Both the position numbers and the translations under genes were made by a program. A stretch of 35,247 nt of DNA from Alphaproteobacteria bacterium (GTDB taxonomy: Bacteria; Pseudomonadota; Alphaproteobacteria; SHVP01): contig SHVP01000018.1 in NCBI GenBank assembly GCA_009694165.1, positions 1 through 35,247 of the forward strand. Reading direction: 5' to 3'. Positions 16,577-26,177 of the stretch are shown here, piece after piece. The notes under the pieces are model-generated. The model searched no databases and was not told the DNA's origin. It saw nothing but the letters and a program-made list of their open reading frames with translations. Each line of letters begins with the position of its first letter. Position 1 is the first letter of the stretch.

Positions 16577-16609
16577 GGCCCCGATCATGGCCGTTGGCGC
16601 ACGTTTCAC

Positions 16610-16879
16610 TTACTTGCGTAGCCCGAGCCGCCCGATCAGCTTTTCGTAGCGGCCTTCGTCGGCCCGCTTCAGGTAATCGAGGAGCCGGCGGCGTCGATTC
16701 ACCATCATCAACAACCCACGTCGCGAGTGGGTGTCTTTGACGTGGGATTTGAAATGTTCGGTCAGATTGGTGAGTCGTTCGGACAAGATCGCGACCTGTA
16801 CTTCCGGCGAACCGGTGTCGCCCGAACCGTGTGCAAATTCGCGAATGAGCGCAGCCTTGCGCTCGGCGGTAATCGACAT
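16610..16879 (-). CDS. rpsO: 30S ribosomal protein S15
   Basis: The 89-residue protein binds the central domain of 16S rRNA and helps form an intersubunit bridge. [51 protein letters not shown] and [10 protein letters not shown] are the S15 signature and the length is exact. It lies 16 nt after truB and upstream of pnp, the near-universal proteobacterial order. Confidence 0.98.
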   Translation of the reverse strand: MSITAERKAALIREFAHGSGDTGSPEVQVAILSERLTNLTEHFKSHVKDTHSRRGLLMMVNRRRRLLDYLKRADEGRYEKLIGRLGLRK

Positions 16880-16895
16880 CGCTTCCTCTTCCTAC

Positions 16896-17777
16896 CTATT
16901 GGTTGAACACGCGGATAGGAACCGCAAGTCCTGACCCGATCCGGGCCAAGGCCACCGGTTGTCCCTCAGCGCGGACGAAGACGACGCCCTCGCTGGTATC
17001 CGGCGAGACCTCGATCCGCTGGCCGCAGCGCAACCGCGCCGCCTCCAGCCCGCTAACAGCCAGCGCCGGGATGTCGTCCAGCGCAGTTTCAAGCGGCATC
17101 AAGGCCTCGGCAAGCCGCGCACTATGTACCAACTGACTTAGCGAATCCAGGGAAATTGCCTCTTTTTCGCCGAACGGGCCGACGGCGGTCCGGCGCAAGG
17201 CGGCGACATGACCGGCCGTGCCCAACACCCGTGCAAGGTCGCGGGCAAGCGAGCGGACATAAAACCCCTTGCCACAGGCGATCTCGAGGCAGACCCCGTC
17301 CTCGCGCTCGTCAATAAGGTCGATACGGTCGACGCGGACCTTCCGCATCGACAACAGCGCGGGCGTTCCCGCCCGCGCCAGGCGGTAGGCCCGCTTGCCG
17401 CCGATCTGGATCGCCGAATAGTCGGGCGGGCGCTGGTCGATCTCTCCCGTGAACCCGGCGAGGGCGGCGCCGACGGCGCCGGCAGCGGGGCGGCCCTCGC
17501 TGCGCCGAACGACCTCCCCTTCGGCATCGTCGGTGCTGCGTTCTTCTCCCCAGCGGATGTCGACGCGGTAACGCTTTTGAAAGTCGACCGCGTAGCCCGC
17601 GGTCTTGGTGGCCTCGCCAAGGGCGACCGGCAGGATTCCAGTAGCCAGCGGGTCAAGCGTCCCGCCATGGCCGGCCTTGCCGCAGCCAGTCATGTGGCGC
17701 ACCCGTGCCACCACCGCCGCCGAGCTCAGACCGAGCGGCTTGTCGATGACGAGCCAACCGCGCAGCGCGTCACTCAT
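16896..17777 (-). CDS. truB: tRNA pseudouridine-55 synthase
   Basis: The 293-residue enzyme makes pseudouridine 55 in the T-loop of tRNAs. The start is taken at MSDALRGWLVIDKPLGLSS (ATG 17777), ten nt past the rbfA stop; in-frame upstream codons including ATG 17801 would lie inside rbfA. The catalytic aspartate is Asp42 in GHGGTLDPLATGILP. KRYRVDIRWGEERSTDDAEG and GFYVRSLARDLARVLG are also family motifs, and a PUA-like C-terminal region ends the protein. Confidence 0.95.
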   Translation of the reverse strand: MSDALRGWLVIDKPLGLSSAAVVARVRHMTGCGKAGHGGTLDPLATGILPVALGEATKTAGYAVDFQKRYRVDIRWGEERSTDDAEGEVVRRSEGRPAAGAVGAALAGFTGEIDQRPPDYSAIQIGGKRAYRLARAGTPALLSMRKVRVDRIDLIDEREDGVCLEIACGKGFYVRSLARDLARVLGTAGHVAALRRTAVGPFGEKEAISLDSLSQLVHSARLAEALMPLETALDDIPALAVSGLEAARLRCGQRIEVSPDTSEGVVFVRAEGQPVALARIGSGLAVPIRVFNQ

Positions 17778-17787
17778 GACCGCGTCG

Positions 17788-18159
17788 TCACCCACGCCCA
17801 TGGCCGGCACGCAACAAAGCCTCGATGCGCGCCGCGTGCTCGAATGTTTCGTCGCGAACAAAGACTAGTTTGGGCGAAAAACGCAGCCCGAGCTTGCGGC
17901 CGATCATGCCACTCAAACTGGGCGCCTGCCGCTTGAGCCCGGCGAGGACGGTTTCTGTGCCCTCGCCGCCCAACGGCAGAACAAAGACCGTCGCGTGGCG
18001 CAAATCGGGACTCATCCGAACCTCGGAAACCGTGACGGAGACGCCAGCGAGCGCCGGGTCGTCGCTGTCGCCTCGCGCCAATAGTTCGGCCAATCCTTCG
18101 CGAACGAGAGCGGCGACGCGCAGTTGACGTTGGTTAAGAGTCCGCGTCTGTCTGGTCAT
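17788..18159 (-). CDS. rbfA: Ribosome-binding factor A
   Basis: The 123-residue KH-type protein assists 16S rRNA 5'-end maturation and cold adaptation. MTRQTRTLNQRQLRVAALVREGLAELL-type start (split here as MTRQTRTLNQRQLRV and the following helix), VSVTVSEVRMSPDLRHATVFV and RKLGLRFSPKLVFVRD identify it. The ATG at 18159 is preferred because GGAG lies 6 nt upstream; a GTG at 18198 would add 13 unusual residues. It follows infB and precedes truB, the standard order. Confidence 0.94.
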   Translation of the reverse strand: MTRQTRTLNQRQLRVAALVREGLAELLARGDSDDPALAGVSVTVSEVRMSPDLRHATVFVLPLGGEGTETVLAGLKRQAPSLSGMIGRKLGLRFSPKLVFVRDETFEHAARIEALLRAGHGRG

Positions 18160-18201
18160 GACCATCTCCACGACCCGTTGCCGAGCCGCGACGATCACCG
18201 C

Positions 18202-20760
18202 CTAGAGGCGGCGCGCAATCGATTCGACTTCGTAGACCTCGATGACGTCGCCCTGTTGCACGTCCTGGAAACCCTCCAGACCGATGCCGCATTCCGATCC
18301 AGCGCGAACCTCGCGGACGTCATCCTTGAAGTGCTTGAGCGATATGATGTCGCCCTGATGGAGGACGATGTCGTCGCGCAGCAGTCTGACATGGGCGGTG
18401 CGACGGATCACCCCGTCGATCACCTCGCAACCCGCGATCTTGCCGACCTTGGAGATCGCGAATACCTGCTTGATCCGCGCCTGGCCGACGATCTTTTCCT
18501 TGAGCGTCGGCGCCAACTTTTTCGACAGCATCTCTTTGATGTCGTCGACGACGTTGTAGATGATTGAGTAATAACGAATATCGACGCTGTCGCGTTTTGC
18601 GCGTTCGCGTGCCTGTGCGTTAGCCCGCACATTGAACCCGATGATGAGCGCCGAAGAAGCATGCGCCAGCGTCACGTCCGATTCGTTGATGCCGCCGACG
18701 GCACCGTGCAACACCCGCACCTTCACTTCGTCGGTCGATATTTTCTCCAGGGCACCCTGGATCGCCTCGAGTGACCCTCGCACGTCGGTTTTGACCACGA
18801 TCGGCAATTCGTTGGCCGTGCCCTCCTTGATCTTGAGGAACATCTGGTCGAGTGAGCCGCGCGCGCCCAAGACCGATGCCACGTCTTTCGCCCGCGAGCG
18901 ACCGGTGCGGAAGGCGGAGACCTCGCGCGCCCGCGCCTCACTCGGGACGACGCCGAAATCGTCGCCGGCCAGCGGCGTATCGTTCAACCCAAGCACCTCG
19001 ACCGGCTCACCTGGTCCAACACTCTCGATCGACTGCCCGCGGTCGTTGACCAGCGCGCGAACACGGCCCCATTCCGACCCAGCGACGACGATGTCGCCCA
19101 CGTACAGACTGCCGCGCTGCACCAGGACAGTGGCGACGCTGCCGCGGCCTCGATCGAGCTTCGCCTCGATCACCACCCCTTCCGCCGCTCGCTCGGGGTC
19201 TGCCTTGAGTTCCAGCACCTCGGCCTGCAGGAGAATAGCCTCCTCGAGGCGCTCGAGGCCGGTCTTGGCTTTGGCCGAAACGTCGACCGCCAGGACATCA
19301 CCACCCAGTTCCTCGACGACGATTTCATGCTGCAACAGGTCACGCCGAATTTTCGTCGGATTGGCGTCCGGTTTGTCGACCTTGTTGACGGCGACGATGA
19401 TCGGCACCTTGGCCGCGCGCGCGTGACGGATCGCTTCGACCGTCTGCGGCATGACGCCGTCGTCCGCGGCGACGACCAGGATGACAATGTCGGTCACCCT
19501 GGCACCACGCGCGCGCATAGCGGTAAAGGCTTCGTGGCCGGGCGTGTCGAGGAAAGTGATGCGGCCGCCCGACTTCATGGTGACCTGATAGGCGCCGATA
19601 TGCTGGGTAATGCCGCCAGCCTCGCCGGCCGCCACATCGGTCTGGCGCAAGGCGTCGAGCAGCGACGTCTTCCCATGATCGACGTGACCCATCACGGTCA
19701 CCACCGGCGGCCGCGAGCGCATCCGCTGGGGATCATCCGGTTCGCGCATGAAGCCGGCATCCGCATCGGATTCGGATACCCGCCGAGCGCGGTGGCCAAA
19801 TTCGGCAACGATAATCTCGGCAGTCTCAGCATCGATCGCCTGATTGATGGTCGCCATCATGCCCATCTTCACCAGCGAGCGAATGACATCGACGGCGCGC
19901 TCGGTCATCCGGTTGGCGAGTTCCTGGACGGTGATCGTGTCGGGAATGACGACGTCGCGAAACACTTTCGCCGGCGCCAGCAACGCCCCGGCCTCTTTGG
20001 CCGCTTGACGTTTTTCCCGTTCGCGCTGGCGGCGAACAGACGCCAGGCTACGCATCCGCTCGTTGTCGTCGAGGGCCTGCGTTAAGGTGAGGCGACCGGA
20101 GCGACGGCGCTCGTCGACACGGCGGGGCGCCGGGCGGCGCGGTTCGATCTTGGCGCCAATCTTGCGGCGCGGGCTCTCTTCCTCTTCCTCTTCGGGACGG
20201 GCGACAGCGCCGGTGCCAGCCGTTTTGCCCAAGCGCTCGGCCGCCGCTTCGGCGGCCTTCTGACGCGATTCTTCTTCCTGCCGCTTGCGTTCCAGTTCTT
20301 CGGCTTCGCGCTTCGTCGCGGCTTCGCGCTCGGCGGCGGCGCGCACCTCTTCCTCGGCGTGCCGGGCGGCGTCTTGCACGGCCCGACGGCGCGCCTCGGC
20401 CGAGGCGCGCATCGAGTCTTCGAGGGCGCGCGCCCGCGCGGCCTTCTCGTCATCGGTCAACGCCTTCAGCAACATGCGCGGCTTGGCGCGAGTCGCTGGG
20501 CGCTCCGCCAGCTCCGTCGCCGGCGCGACGAGACGTTCGACCGCCACCGGTTTCGGCGGCGGTGCTTCAGGTTCTTTGAACGTCAGTTTTCCGGGCGGCG
20601 GGCCGACTCGCTTGCGCTTAATCTCGACCTGCACGGTCTTGGAGCGACCATGCGAGAAGCTCTGCTTGACCTGACCTGCCGCGGCGGCGGGACGACGCAT
20701 TTCCAGCTTGGATCGGCCGGCCAACGACAGCGGTTTCTTTTCTTCGGTCTCTTCACTCAT
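18202..20760 (-). CDS. infB: Translation initiation factor IF-2
   Basis: The 852-residue GTPase brings fMet-tRNA to the 30S subunit. The charged, low-complexity N-terminal region (about 1-260; rich in Lys, Arg, Glu and Ala, with a predicted coiled coil at 105-175) is typical of alphaproteobacteria, whose IF-2 starts with a [15 protein letters not shown] stretch. The IF2_N segment TVQELANRM follows. GTPase motifs are G1 GHVDHGKT (358-365), G3 DTPGHEAF (405-412) and G4 NKVD (459-462). The C2 domain with the fMet-binding region ends the protein. It lies between the YlxR gene and rbfA. Confidence 0.98.
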   Translation of the reverse strand: MSEETEEKKPLSLAGRSKLEMRRPAAAAGQVKQSFSHGRSKTVQVEIKRKRVGPPPGKLTFKEPEAPPPKPVAVERLVAPATELAERPATRAKPRMLLKALTDDEKAARARALEDSMRASAEARRRAVQDAARHAEEEVRAAAEREAATKREAEELERKRQEEESRQKAAEAAAERLGKTAGTGAVARPEEEEEESPRRKIGAKIEPRRPAPRRVDERRRSGRLTLTQALDDNERMRSLASVRRQREREKRQAAKEAGALLAPAKVFRDVVIPDTITVQELANRMTERAVDVIRSLVKMGMMATINQAIDAETAEIIVAEFGHRARRVSESDADAGFMREPDDPQRMRSRPPVVTVMGHVDHGKTSLLDALRQTDVAAGEAGGITQHIGAYQVTMKSGGRITFLDTPGHEAFTAMRARGARVTDIVILVVAADDGVMPQTVEAIRHARAAKVPIIVAVNKVDKPDANPTKIRRDLLQHEIVVEELGGDVLAVDVSAKAKTGLERLEEAILLQAEVLELKADPERAAEGVVIEAKLDRGRGSVATVLVQRGSLYVGDIVVAGSEWGRVRALVNDRGQSIESVGPGEPVEVLGLNDTPLAGDDFGVVPSEARAREVSAFRTGRSRAKDVASVLGARGSLDQMFLKIKEGTANELPIVVKTDVRGSLEAIQGALEKISTDEVKVRVLHGAVGGINESDVTLAHASSALIIGFNVRANAQARERAKRDSVDIRYYSIIYNVVDDIKEMLSKKLAPTLKEKIVGQARIKQVFAISKVGKIAGCEVIDGVIRRTAHVRLLRDDIVLHQGDIISLKHFKDDVREVRAGSECGIGLEGFQDVQQGDVIEVYEVESIARRL

Positions 20761-20767
20761 CTCGCGT

Positions 20768-21388
20768 TCACTTCGTGACGGTGCGTCGGCCCGTCGCCTG
20801 CGTCGCCCCGCGAAAACCTGCGAGACGCGCCGCTTCGGACACTACCCGGTTCGTCAGTCCCCCTGGCCGAAGCGCTGCATGTACCACATTTTCGCGACCA
20901 AGCGGCAAACTCAATTCCGCGATCGTTAGGTGCCCAACGACTGGTACGCCGCCGGCCAGAGCCCACAGCTTGCGCTTGCCGTCCTCGGCCGCGTTCGCCG
21001 CCGCCAGGAGCAGGCCCGCCTCGCCAGCGGCCAGGAGCGCTCGGACCTTTTCAAATCCGGCGACGGCAAGGCTTGCCTTGCGCGCCAACCCCAACAGGTC
21101 AGAACAGCGTCGGACCAGCTGCGCTTCGACGATGGCATCGAGATCGGCGGGAACCTCGACCTTCTGCTTCGCAGCGCGGCTAAATCGCGAACGGGCCTCG
21201 CGGACCGCCTCGCGGTTCGCCATTACCCATAGTCCGCGCCCGGGCAGCTTTGCGGCGATATCGGGCACCACTCGATCGTCCGGTCCGACGACGAAGCGAA
21301 CCAGAAGAGTTGTCTCCGCAGTGGTGCCTGTCACCAAACAACGCCGCGTCGTGCTCGCGTGATCCGCTTCCGCGACGTCTCCCTCCAT
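20768..21388 (-). CDS. YlxR (DUF448) domain fused to an L7Ae-like RNA-binding domain
   Basis: A 206-residue predicted RNA-binding protein. The N-terminal YlxR domain contains [32 protein letters not shown] and [13 protein letters not shown]; the C-terminal domain (about 100-190) looks L7Ae/L30e-like, with [31 protein letters not shown] and [11 protein letters not shown]. The two-domain form is usual in alphaproteobacteria, whereas YlxR stands alone in Firmicutes. The ATG at 21388 is 7 nt after the nusA stop; the frame is open further upstream inside nusA but that sequence shows no similarity. Likely roles are in ribosome assembly or transcription together with NusA. Confidence 0.88.
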   Translation of the reverse strand: MEGDVAEADHASTTRRCLVTGTTAETTLLVRFVVGPDDRVVPDIAAKLPGRGLWVMANREAVREARSRFSRAAKQKVEVPADLDAIVEAQLVRRCSDLLGLARKASLAVAGFEKVRALLAAGEAGLLLAAANAAEDGKRKLWALAGGVPVVGHLTIAELSLPLGRENVVHAALRPGGLTNRVVSEAARLAGFRGATQATGRRTVTK

Positions 21389-21395
21389 GTGTTGA

Positions 21396-22937
21396 TCAGC
21401 CACCAGTTGCCGCTTCACCCTCGAACCAATGGGCGCGCGCGGCCATGATGATTCCGTTGACCGTTTCCGCGCCGAGATTCGAATCGGCCAAGATCTCGCG
21501 CAGCTCGTCACTGGCCAGATCGCCGAGGTCGTCGAGCGACTTCACGCCCGCCTTTCCCAGCTTCACCAGCATCGCCGGCGTCAGTCCGGCGATCGCAGCG
21601 ACATCGTCGCCAACCCCGAGCGTGCGCCGTTCGTCGGTGAGCTGAAGATCCATCCGGGCAAGATAGTCCTTCGCGCGGCGTTGCAACTCGCTGGCGATAT
21701 CTTCGTCGAAACCCTCGATCGTCGACAGATCGGTGGTCGGCCCGTTGGCCAGTTCCTTCACACTGGCGAATCCTTCGGTTACGAGGAGTTGGGCGATGAC
21801 TTCGTCGACATCGAGCGAATCAATAAACATCTTGCTGCGCTGGCGGAATTCCTCCTGCCGGCGTTCCGATTCCTCGGCTTCGGTCAACACGTCGATATCC
21901 CAACCGGTCAGCTGCGACGCCAGGCGAACGTTCTGACCGCGGCGACCGATCGCCAGCGACAACTGGTCGTCCGGCACAACCACCTCGATGCGATGCGACT
22001 CTTCGTCGAGCACGACCTTGCTGACTTCAGCCGGCGCCAAGGCGTTGACGATGAAGGTGGCATCGTCGGGTGACCACTGAATGATATCGATTTTTTCGCC
22101 ATGCAATTCGTTGACGACCGCCTGAACCCGGCTGCCGCGCATGCCGACGCAAGCACCCACCGGATCGATGCTCGAGTCGTTAGACATCACCGCGATTTTG
22201 GCGCGACTGCCCGGATCGCGGGCCACCGACTTGATCTCGATGATGCTGTCGTAGACCTCGGGCACTTCCTGGGCGAACAATTTGGCCATGAATTTGGGGT
22301 GGGTCCGCGACAGGAAAATCTGCGGCCCCCGCGGCTCGCGGCGTGCGTCGTAGATGTAGGCGCGGACACGGTCGCCTTGCCGGTAGGTTTCGCGCGGCAG
22401 CAATTCGTCACGACGGATCACCGCTTCTGCGCGGCCAAGATCGACGGTGACGTTGCCGTATTCAACGCGCTTGACGATGCCATTGACGATCTCGGTGATC
22501 CGGTCCTTGTACTCTTCGTAATGACGTTCGCGCTCGGCATCGCGAACCTTTTGCACAATGACCTGTTTGGCGGTTTGTGCGGCGATGCGCCCGAAGTCGA
22601 TTGCCGGCAGAGGCTCGGCGATGATGTCGCCCACCTGGGCGTCGGGATTTCGCTCGCGGGCGTCGGCAACGCTGATTTGACGGGCCTCTTGCTCCACCGC
22701 TTCGGCGACTTCGAGGCAGCGAAACAGCCGAATCTGTCCGGTGCTGCGATCGATTTCCGCCCTGATCTCGTTTTCCAGTCCGTATTTCGACCGCGCCGCC
22801 TTCTGAATCGCTTCTTCCATGGCCTGCAGGACGGTGTCACGCTCGATCACCTTTTCCCGCGCCACCGCGTCCGCGATCTGGAGCAGTTCGAGACGGTTCT
22901 GGCTGGTCACCGGTTTGCGTAACTCGGTTGGGCTCAT
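21396..22937 (-). CDS. nusA: Transcription termination/antitermination factor NusA
   Basis: The 513-residue RNA-polymerase-associated factor controls pausing, termination and rRNA antitermination. In order are the N-terminal polymerase-binding domain (1-130; LLQIADAVAREKVIERDTVLQAME), the S1 domain (about 135-200; VNGIVKRVEYGNVTVDLG), two KH domains (ACVGMRGSRVQAVVNELHGEKIDI split around 250-275, and LAIGRRGQNVRLASQLTGWDID), and two C-terminal helix-hairpin-helix acidic repeats (about 370-500). The start overlaps the rimP stop by 4 nt (ATGA). Confidence 0.97.
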   Translation of the reverse strand: MSPTELRKPVTSQNRLELLQIADAVAREKVIERDTVLQAMEEAIQKAARSKYGLENEIRAEIDRSTGQIRLFRCLEVAEAVEQEARQISVADARERNPDAQVGDIIAEPLPAIDFGRIAAQTAKQVIVQKVRDAERERHYEEYKDRITEIVNGIVKRVEYGNVTVDLGRAEAVIRRDELLPRETYRQGDRVRAYIYDARREPRGPQIFLSRTHPKFMAKLFAQEVPEVYDSIIEIKSVARDPGSRAKIAVMSNDSSIDPVGACVGMRGSRVQAVVNELHGEKIDIIQWSPDDATFIVNALAPAEVSKVVLDEESHRIEVVVPDDQLSLAIGRRGQNVRLASQLTGWDIDVLTEAEESERRQEEFRQRSKMFIDSLDVDEVIAQLLVTEGFASVKELANGPTTDLSTIEGFDEDIASELQRRAKDYLARMDLQLTDERRTLGVGDDVAAIAGLTPAMLVKLGKAGVKSLDDLGDLASDELREILADSNLGAETVNGIIMAARAHWFEGEAATGG

Positions 22938-23479
22938 GGCTCACGTTCCTTGGGTTGGAGAGTGGGTCGCGCCTTGAGACTGGCGGCGATAAGTTCATCT
23001 GTCAGACGAAGTTTGGCTGAGTGAATGGCGGCGATCGGCACTTCAACGGTCCCCACCTGCTCGTCGGCGAACTGGACCACGGTCGCGCTGGCGCCGAGCA
23101 ATCGGCCGGCAAAGCGGCGGCGACCATCGAGGGGTTCGCGCAGTTCGATACGGGCGGCAAAACCGGAGAAGCGGACAAAGTCGCCGGGTCGGGTCAGCGG
23201 CCGATCGATGCCCGGCGAACTGACCTCCAGATGATAGGTCCCCGGAATCGGATCCTCCACATCGAGAAACGCCGACACCGTGCGGCTGATCTCGGCGCAA
23301 TCGTCCGCGCTCACGCCGCCATCGTCCGGTCTACCTTGCTCCATCGACTCCCGCCGCTCGACCATGACTTGAAGCGTCGGCGTGCGGTTGCCGCCGGTGA
23401 AGCGAACGCGCACGAGCGCAAAGCCCATCGACTCGAGCGTGGGCGCGATCAACTCCTGAATGCGAGCGGCCTCGATCAT
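22934..23479 (-). CDS. rimP: Ribosome maturation factor RimP
   Basis: The protein (181 residues from the ATG at 23479) assists assembly of the 30S subunit. PTLESMGFALVRVRF, LQVMVERR, ISRTVSAFLDVEDPIPGTYHLEVSSPGIDRPLT and FVRFSGFAARIELREP define RimP, with the C-terminal SH3-like domain following. The start is uncertain: TTG codons at 23497 and 23482 are also in frame, and no Shine-Dalgarno sequence precedes any of the three. The start region lies just after an intrinsic-terminator-like hairpin with a T-run, so expression of the rimP-nusA-infB operon is likely attenuated. Confidence 0.93.
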   Translation of the reverse strand: MIEAARIQELIAPTLESMGFALVRVRFTGGNRTPTLQVMVERRESMEQGRPDDGGVSADDCAEISRTVSAFLDVEDPIPGTYHLEVSSPGIDRPLTRPGDFVRFSGFAARIELREPLDGRRRFAGRLLGASATVVQFADEQVGTVEVPIAAIHSAKLRLTDELIAASLKARPTLQPKEREP

Positions 23480-23498
23480 CAACGACTGCTGACGCAAT

Positions 23499-23521
23499 AA
23501 AAAAGTGGGCTCTCACCCACT
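23499..23521 (-). promoter_or_regulatory. rimP leader attenuator hairpin with T-run
   Basis: Minus strand AGTGGG (23521-23516), loop TGAGAG, CCCACT (23509-23504), then TTTTT (23503-23499). This is a complete intrinsic-terminator shape placed between a candidate promoter and the rimP start, with the T-run ending only about 20 nt before the ATG. Confidence 0.65.
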
Positions 23522-23567
23522 GTCTGCCCCGACGGGGATCCATAAGCGTTGTTATTATTGGCAGTGA

Positions 23568-23595
23568 ATAATAGGGCCGAATCCCGGGGGTTCAA
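23568..23595 (-). promoter_or_regulatory. Candidate promoter of the rimP-nusA-infB operon
   Basis: Minus strand TTGAAC (23595-23590) and TATTAT (23573-23568) are 16 nt apart; the -10 matches five of six. It starts within the last bases of trmB and would give a leader of about 80 nt containing the attenuator hairpin. The -35 overlaps a palindrome GGGGGTTCAACCCCC (23586-23600). Confidence 0.45.
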
Positions 23596-24305
23596 CCCCC
23601 CTGGCGCGGTCGACGGCGAAACCGCAGATAGCTGCTGGCCCGCTCGGCGCGCGCCGCCTTCTCCTCATAGCGGGTGGCTGGCCAGTCGGACGGCCGATTC
23701 CGCCAGTCGGACGGGCCATGGGCCAGCCATTCGAAGGCCGGATGCCGGCGAGCGTGCCATAGCGCCCAGCGCACATATTCCCCATGATCGCTGGCGAAGC
23801 GCCACTCGGCCCCGTCCTTGAGGATGCGGGCCAGGCGATCGAGGTTGGGGGGCGACACAAAGCGGCGCTTATGGTGACGCCGCTTTGCCCACGGATCAGG
23901 AAACAGCAGAAAGATTCGACCGATACTCGCCTCGGCCAGGGCCTCGAGCAGCTTGGCCGCCTCGTCGGCATACAACCGAATATTGTCGCCAGGCTGCGTT
24001 TCCAGCCCATGCAGCATCGCCGCGAGCCCGTTGACATAGGGTTCGCAGCCGATGAAACCGACCGCCGGATGATCGCTGGCCTGCCGGCGCAGGTGCTCGC
24101 CGCTGCCAAATCCGATCTCGAGCCAGACGTCCATCACCGCTTGGGGGAAGAGGCGGTCGGGAACGAGGGAGCCCGGCAGCTCCGGGAGGACTACGGTCAA
24201 AGCCGGCAGCCGCTCGGCGAGGCGTCGACGCTGGGCCGGCCTCAACCGGTGGCCATGGCGCCGTCCGAAAAACGAGCGTTGGTCCGGCGGCGGGGTTTGT
24301 TCGGT
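23592..24305 (-). CDS. trmB: tRNA (guanine-N7-)-methyltransferase
   Basis: The 237-residue SAM-dependent enzyme makes m7G46 in tRNA variable loops. LEIGFGSGEHLRRQA is the SAM-binding motif, FIGCEPYVNGLA the second, and FLLFPDPWAKRRHHKRRFVSP the TrmB signature with catalytic Asp. The GTG at 24303-24305, 8 nt after the metK stop, is chosen; the frame runs further upstream but overlaps metK. The Arg-rich C-terminal tail after SSYLRF is a common alphaproteobacterial extension. Confidence 0.93.
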   Translation of the reverse strand, partial: TEQTPPPDQRSFFGRRHGHRLRPAQRRRLAERLPALTVVLPELPGSLVPDRLFPQAVMDVWLEIGFGSGEHLRRQASDHPAVGFIGCEPYVNGLAAMLHGLETQPGDNIRLYADEAAKLLEALAEASIGRIFLLFPDPWAKRRHHKRRFVSPPNLDRLARILKDGAEWRFASDHGEYVRWALWHARRHPAFEWLAHGPSDWRNRPSDWPATRYEEKAARAERASSYLRFRRRPRQGG

Positions 24306-24313
24306 CACGCCGC

Positions 24314-25480
<1,167 letters not shown>

Positions 25481-25512
25481 GGCTCCTCCCCTGGGACGGC
25501 AATCAGCCGCGT

Positions 25513-25547
25513 GTCGCGGGGGCGCTGACCTCGCCCCAAAACGCGAC
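25513..25547 (-). promoter_or_regulatory. metK leader hairpin with T-rich bulge
   Basis: Minus strand GTCGCG (25547-25542), bulge TTTT, GGGGCG (25537-25532), loop AGGTCAG, CGCCCC, CGCGAC (25524-25513). Two perfect 6-bp helices stack, with four unpaired bases on the 5' side only. It sits 32 nt before the metK start, just upstream of the ribosome site. Confidence 0.55.
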
Positions 25548-25561
25548 TGGACGGCGCGTGA

Positions 25562-25589
25562 TTTATTCGCGTCTCGACCGACAGGTCAA
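25562..25589 (-). promoter_or_regulatory. Candidate metK promoter
   Basis: Minus strand TTGACC (25589-25584) followed after 16 nt by AATAAA (25567-25562), about 80 nt before the metK start and just upstream of the leader hairpin. The -10 is a weak match. Confidence 0.35.
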
Positions 25590-25606
25590 GCCCGCCAAGC
25601 GCCGCG

Positions 25607-26041
25607 CTATTTGACTTCGGTTTGGACGGGTTCGCCGCCGATTGCCTTGATCAGTGCATAAACGCGGCGACGCATGTTGCGATCCTCGATCCGGTAGTAG
25701 GCGCGAACCAGTTCCAGGGTCTCGCGTCGCGACAGACTGTCGCTATCGAAGGTCGCCGGGGCGTCCGCCGAGGCCGGTTTTCTGGCGGCGACGTCGGGCG
25801 CCATGTCATCGAAGAAAAACGACACCGGCACATCGAGCACCCGGCTGAATTGGAACAGCCGACTGGAACCGATGCGGTTCAGCCCGCGCTCGTATTTTTG
25901 GATCTGTTGAAACGTCAGTCCGACCGCAAGGCCGAGCTTTTCCTGACTCATGCCAAGCAAGGTTCGCCGGAGCCGAACCCGGGCACCGACATGGGCATCA
26001 ATGGGATCGAGCCTGCTGGAGGGCGCAGTTTTGGGGGGCAC
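25607..26041 (-). CDS. XRE-family helix-turn-helix transcriptional regulator
   Basis: A 144-residue DNA-binding protein with an N-terminal Cro/CI-type helix-turn-helix: VGARVRLRRTLLGMSQEKLG, LTFQQIQKYERG, NRIGSSRLFQFSRVLDVPVSFFF. The C-terminal half (after FDDM) is a short helical segment ending LVRAYYRIEDRNMRRRVYALIKAI, shared with a widespread alphaproteobacterial group that includes rhizobial PraR. The GTG at 26041 with AGAGG 8 nt upstream is preferred to a TTG at 26077. It is the gene immediately before metK in many members of the class, so control of metK or of quorum/stress genes is possible but not shown. Confidence 0.85.
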   Translation of the reverse strand: MPPKTAPSSRLDPIDAHVGARVRLRRTLLGMSQEKLGLAVGLTFQQIQKYERGLNRIGSSRLFQFSRVLDVPVSFFFDDMAPDVAARKPASADAPATFDSDSLSRRETLELVRAYYRIEDRNMRRRVYALIKAIGGEPVQTEVK

Positions 26042-26123
26042 GCTGTAAACCTCTGTTGCAGCTCCCACCTCCCCCAAAAGGCGTGAGCAATCAGTACAGT
26101 AGCTCGGCTAGGCAATAGTCGCC

Positions 26124-26152
26124 TATTTAGGTCAACCGTCGCGGTCCGTCAA
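26124..26152 (-). promoter_or_regulatory. Candidate promoter of the XRE regulator gene
   Basis: Minus strand TTGACG (26152-26147), 17-nt spacer, TAAATA (26129-26124). A second TTGACC lies inside the spacer, giving two overlapping -35-like boxes. Confidence 0.4.
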
Positions 26153-26177
26153 AATCTTGGCCATGCAGAAGTGCAGA

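Noticed and set aside
23586..23600. GGGGGTTCAACCCCC palindrome at the trmB stop as a terminator
   Set aside because: Stem with 5-nt loop is possible, but no T-run follows and the stop codon and a -35-like box lie within it; left as an ambiguous palindrome.
25481..25606. SAM-II or SAM/SAH riboswitch before metK
   Set aside because: Expected in some alphaproteobacteria, but the conserved loop sequences I know for these classes are not found; only an unclassified hairpin is reported.
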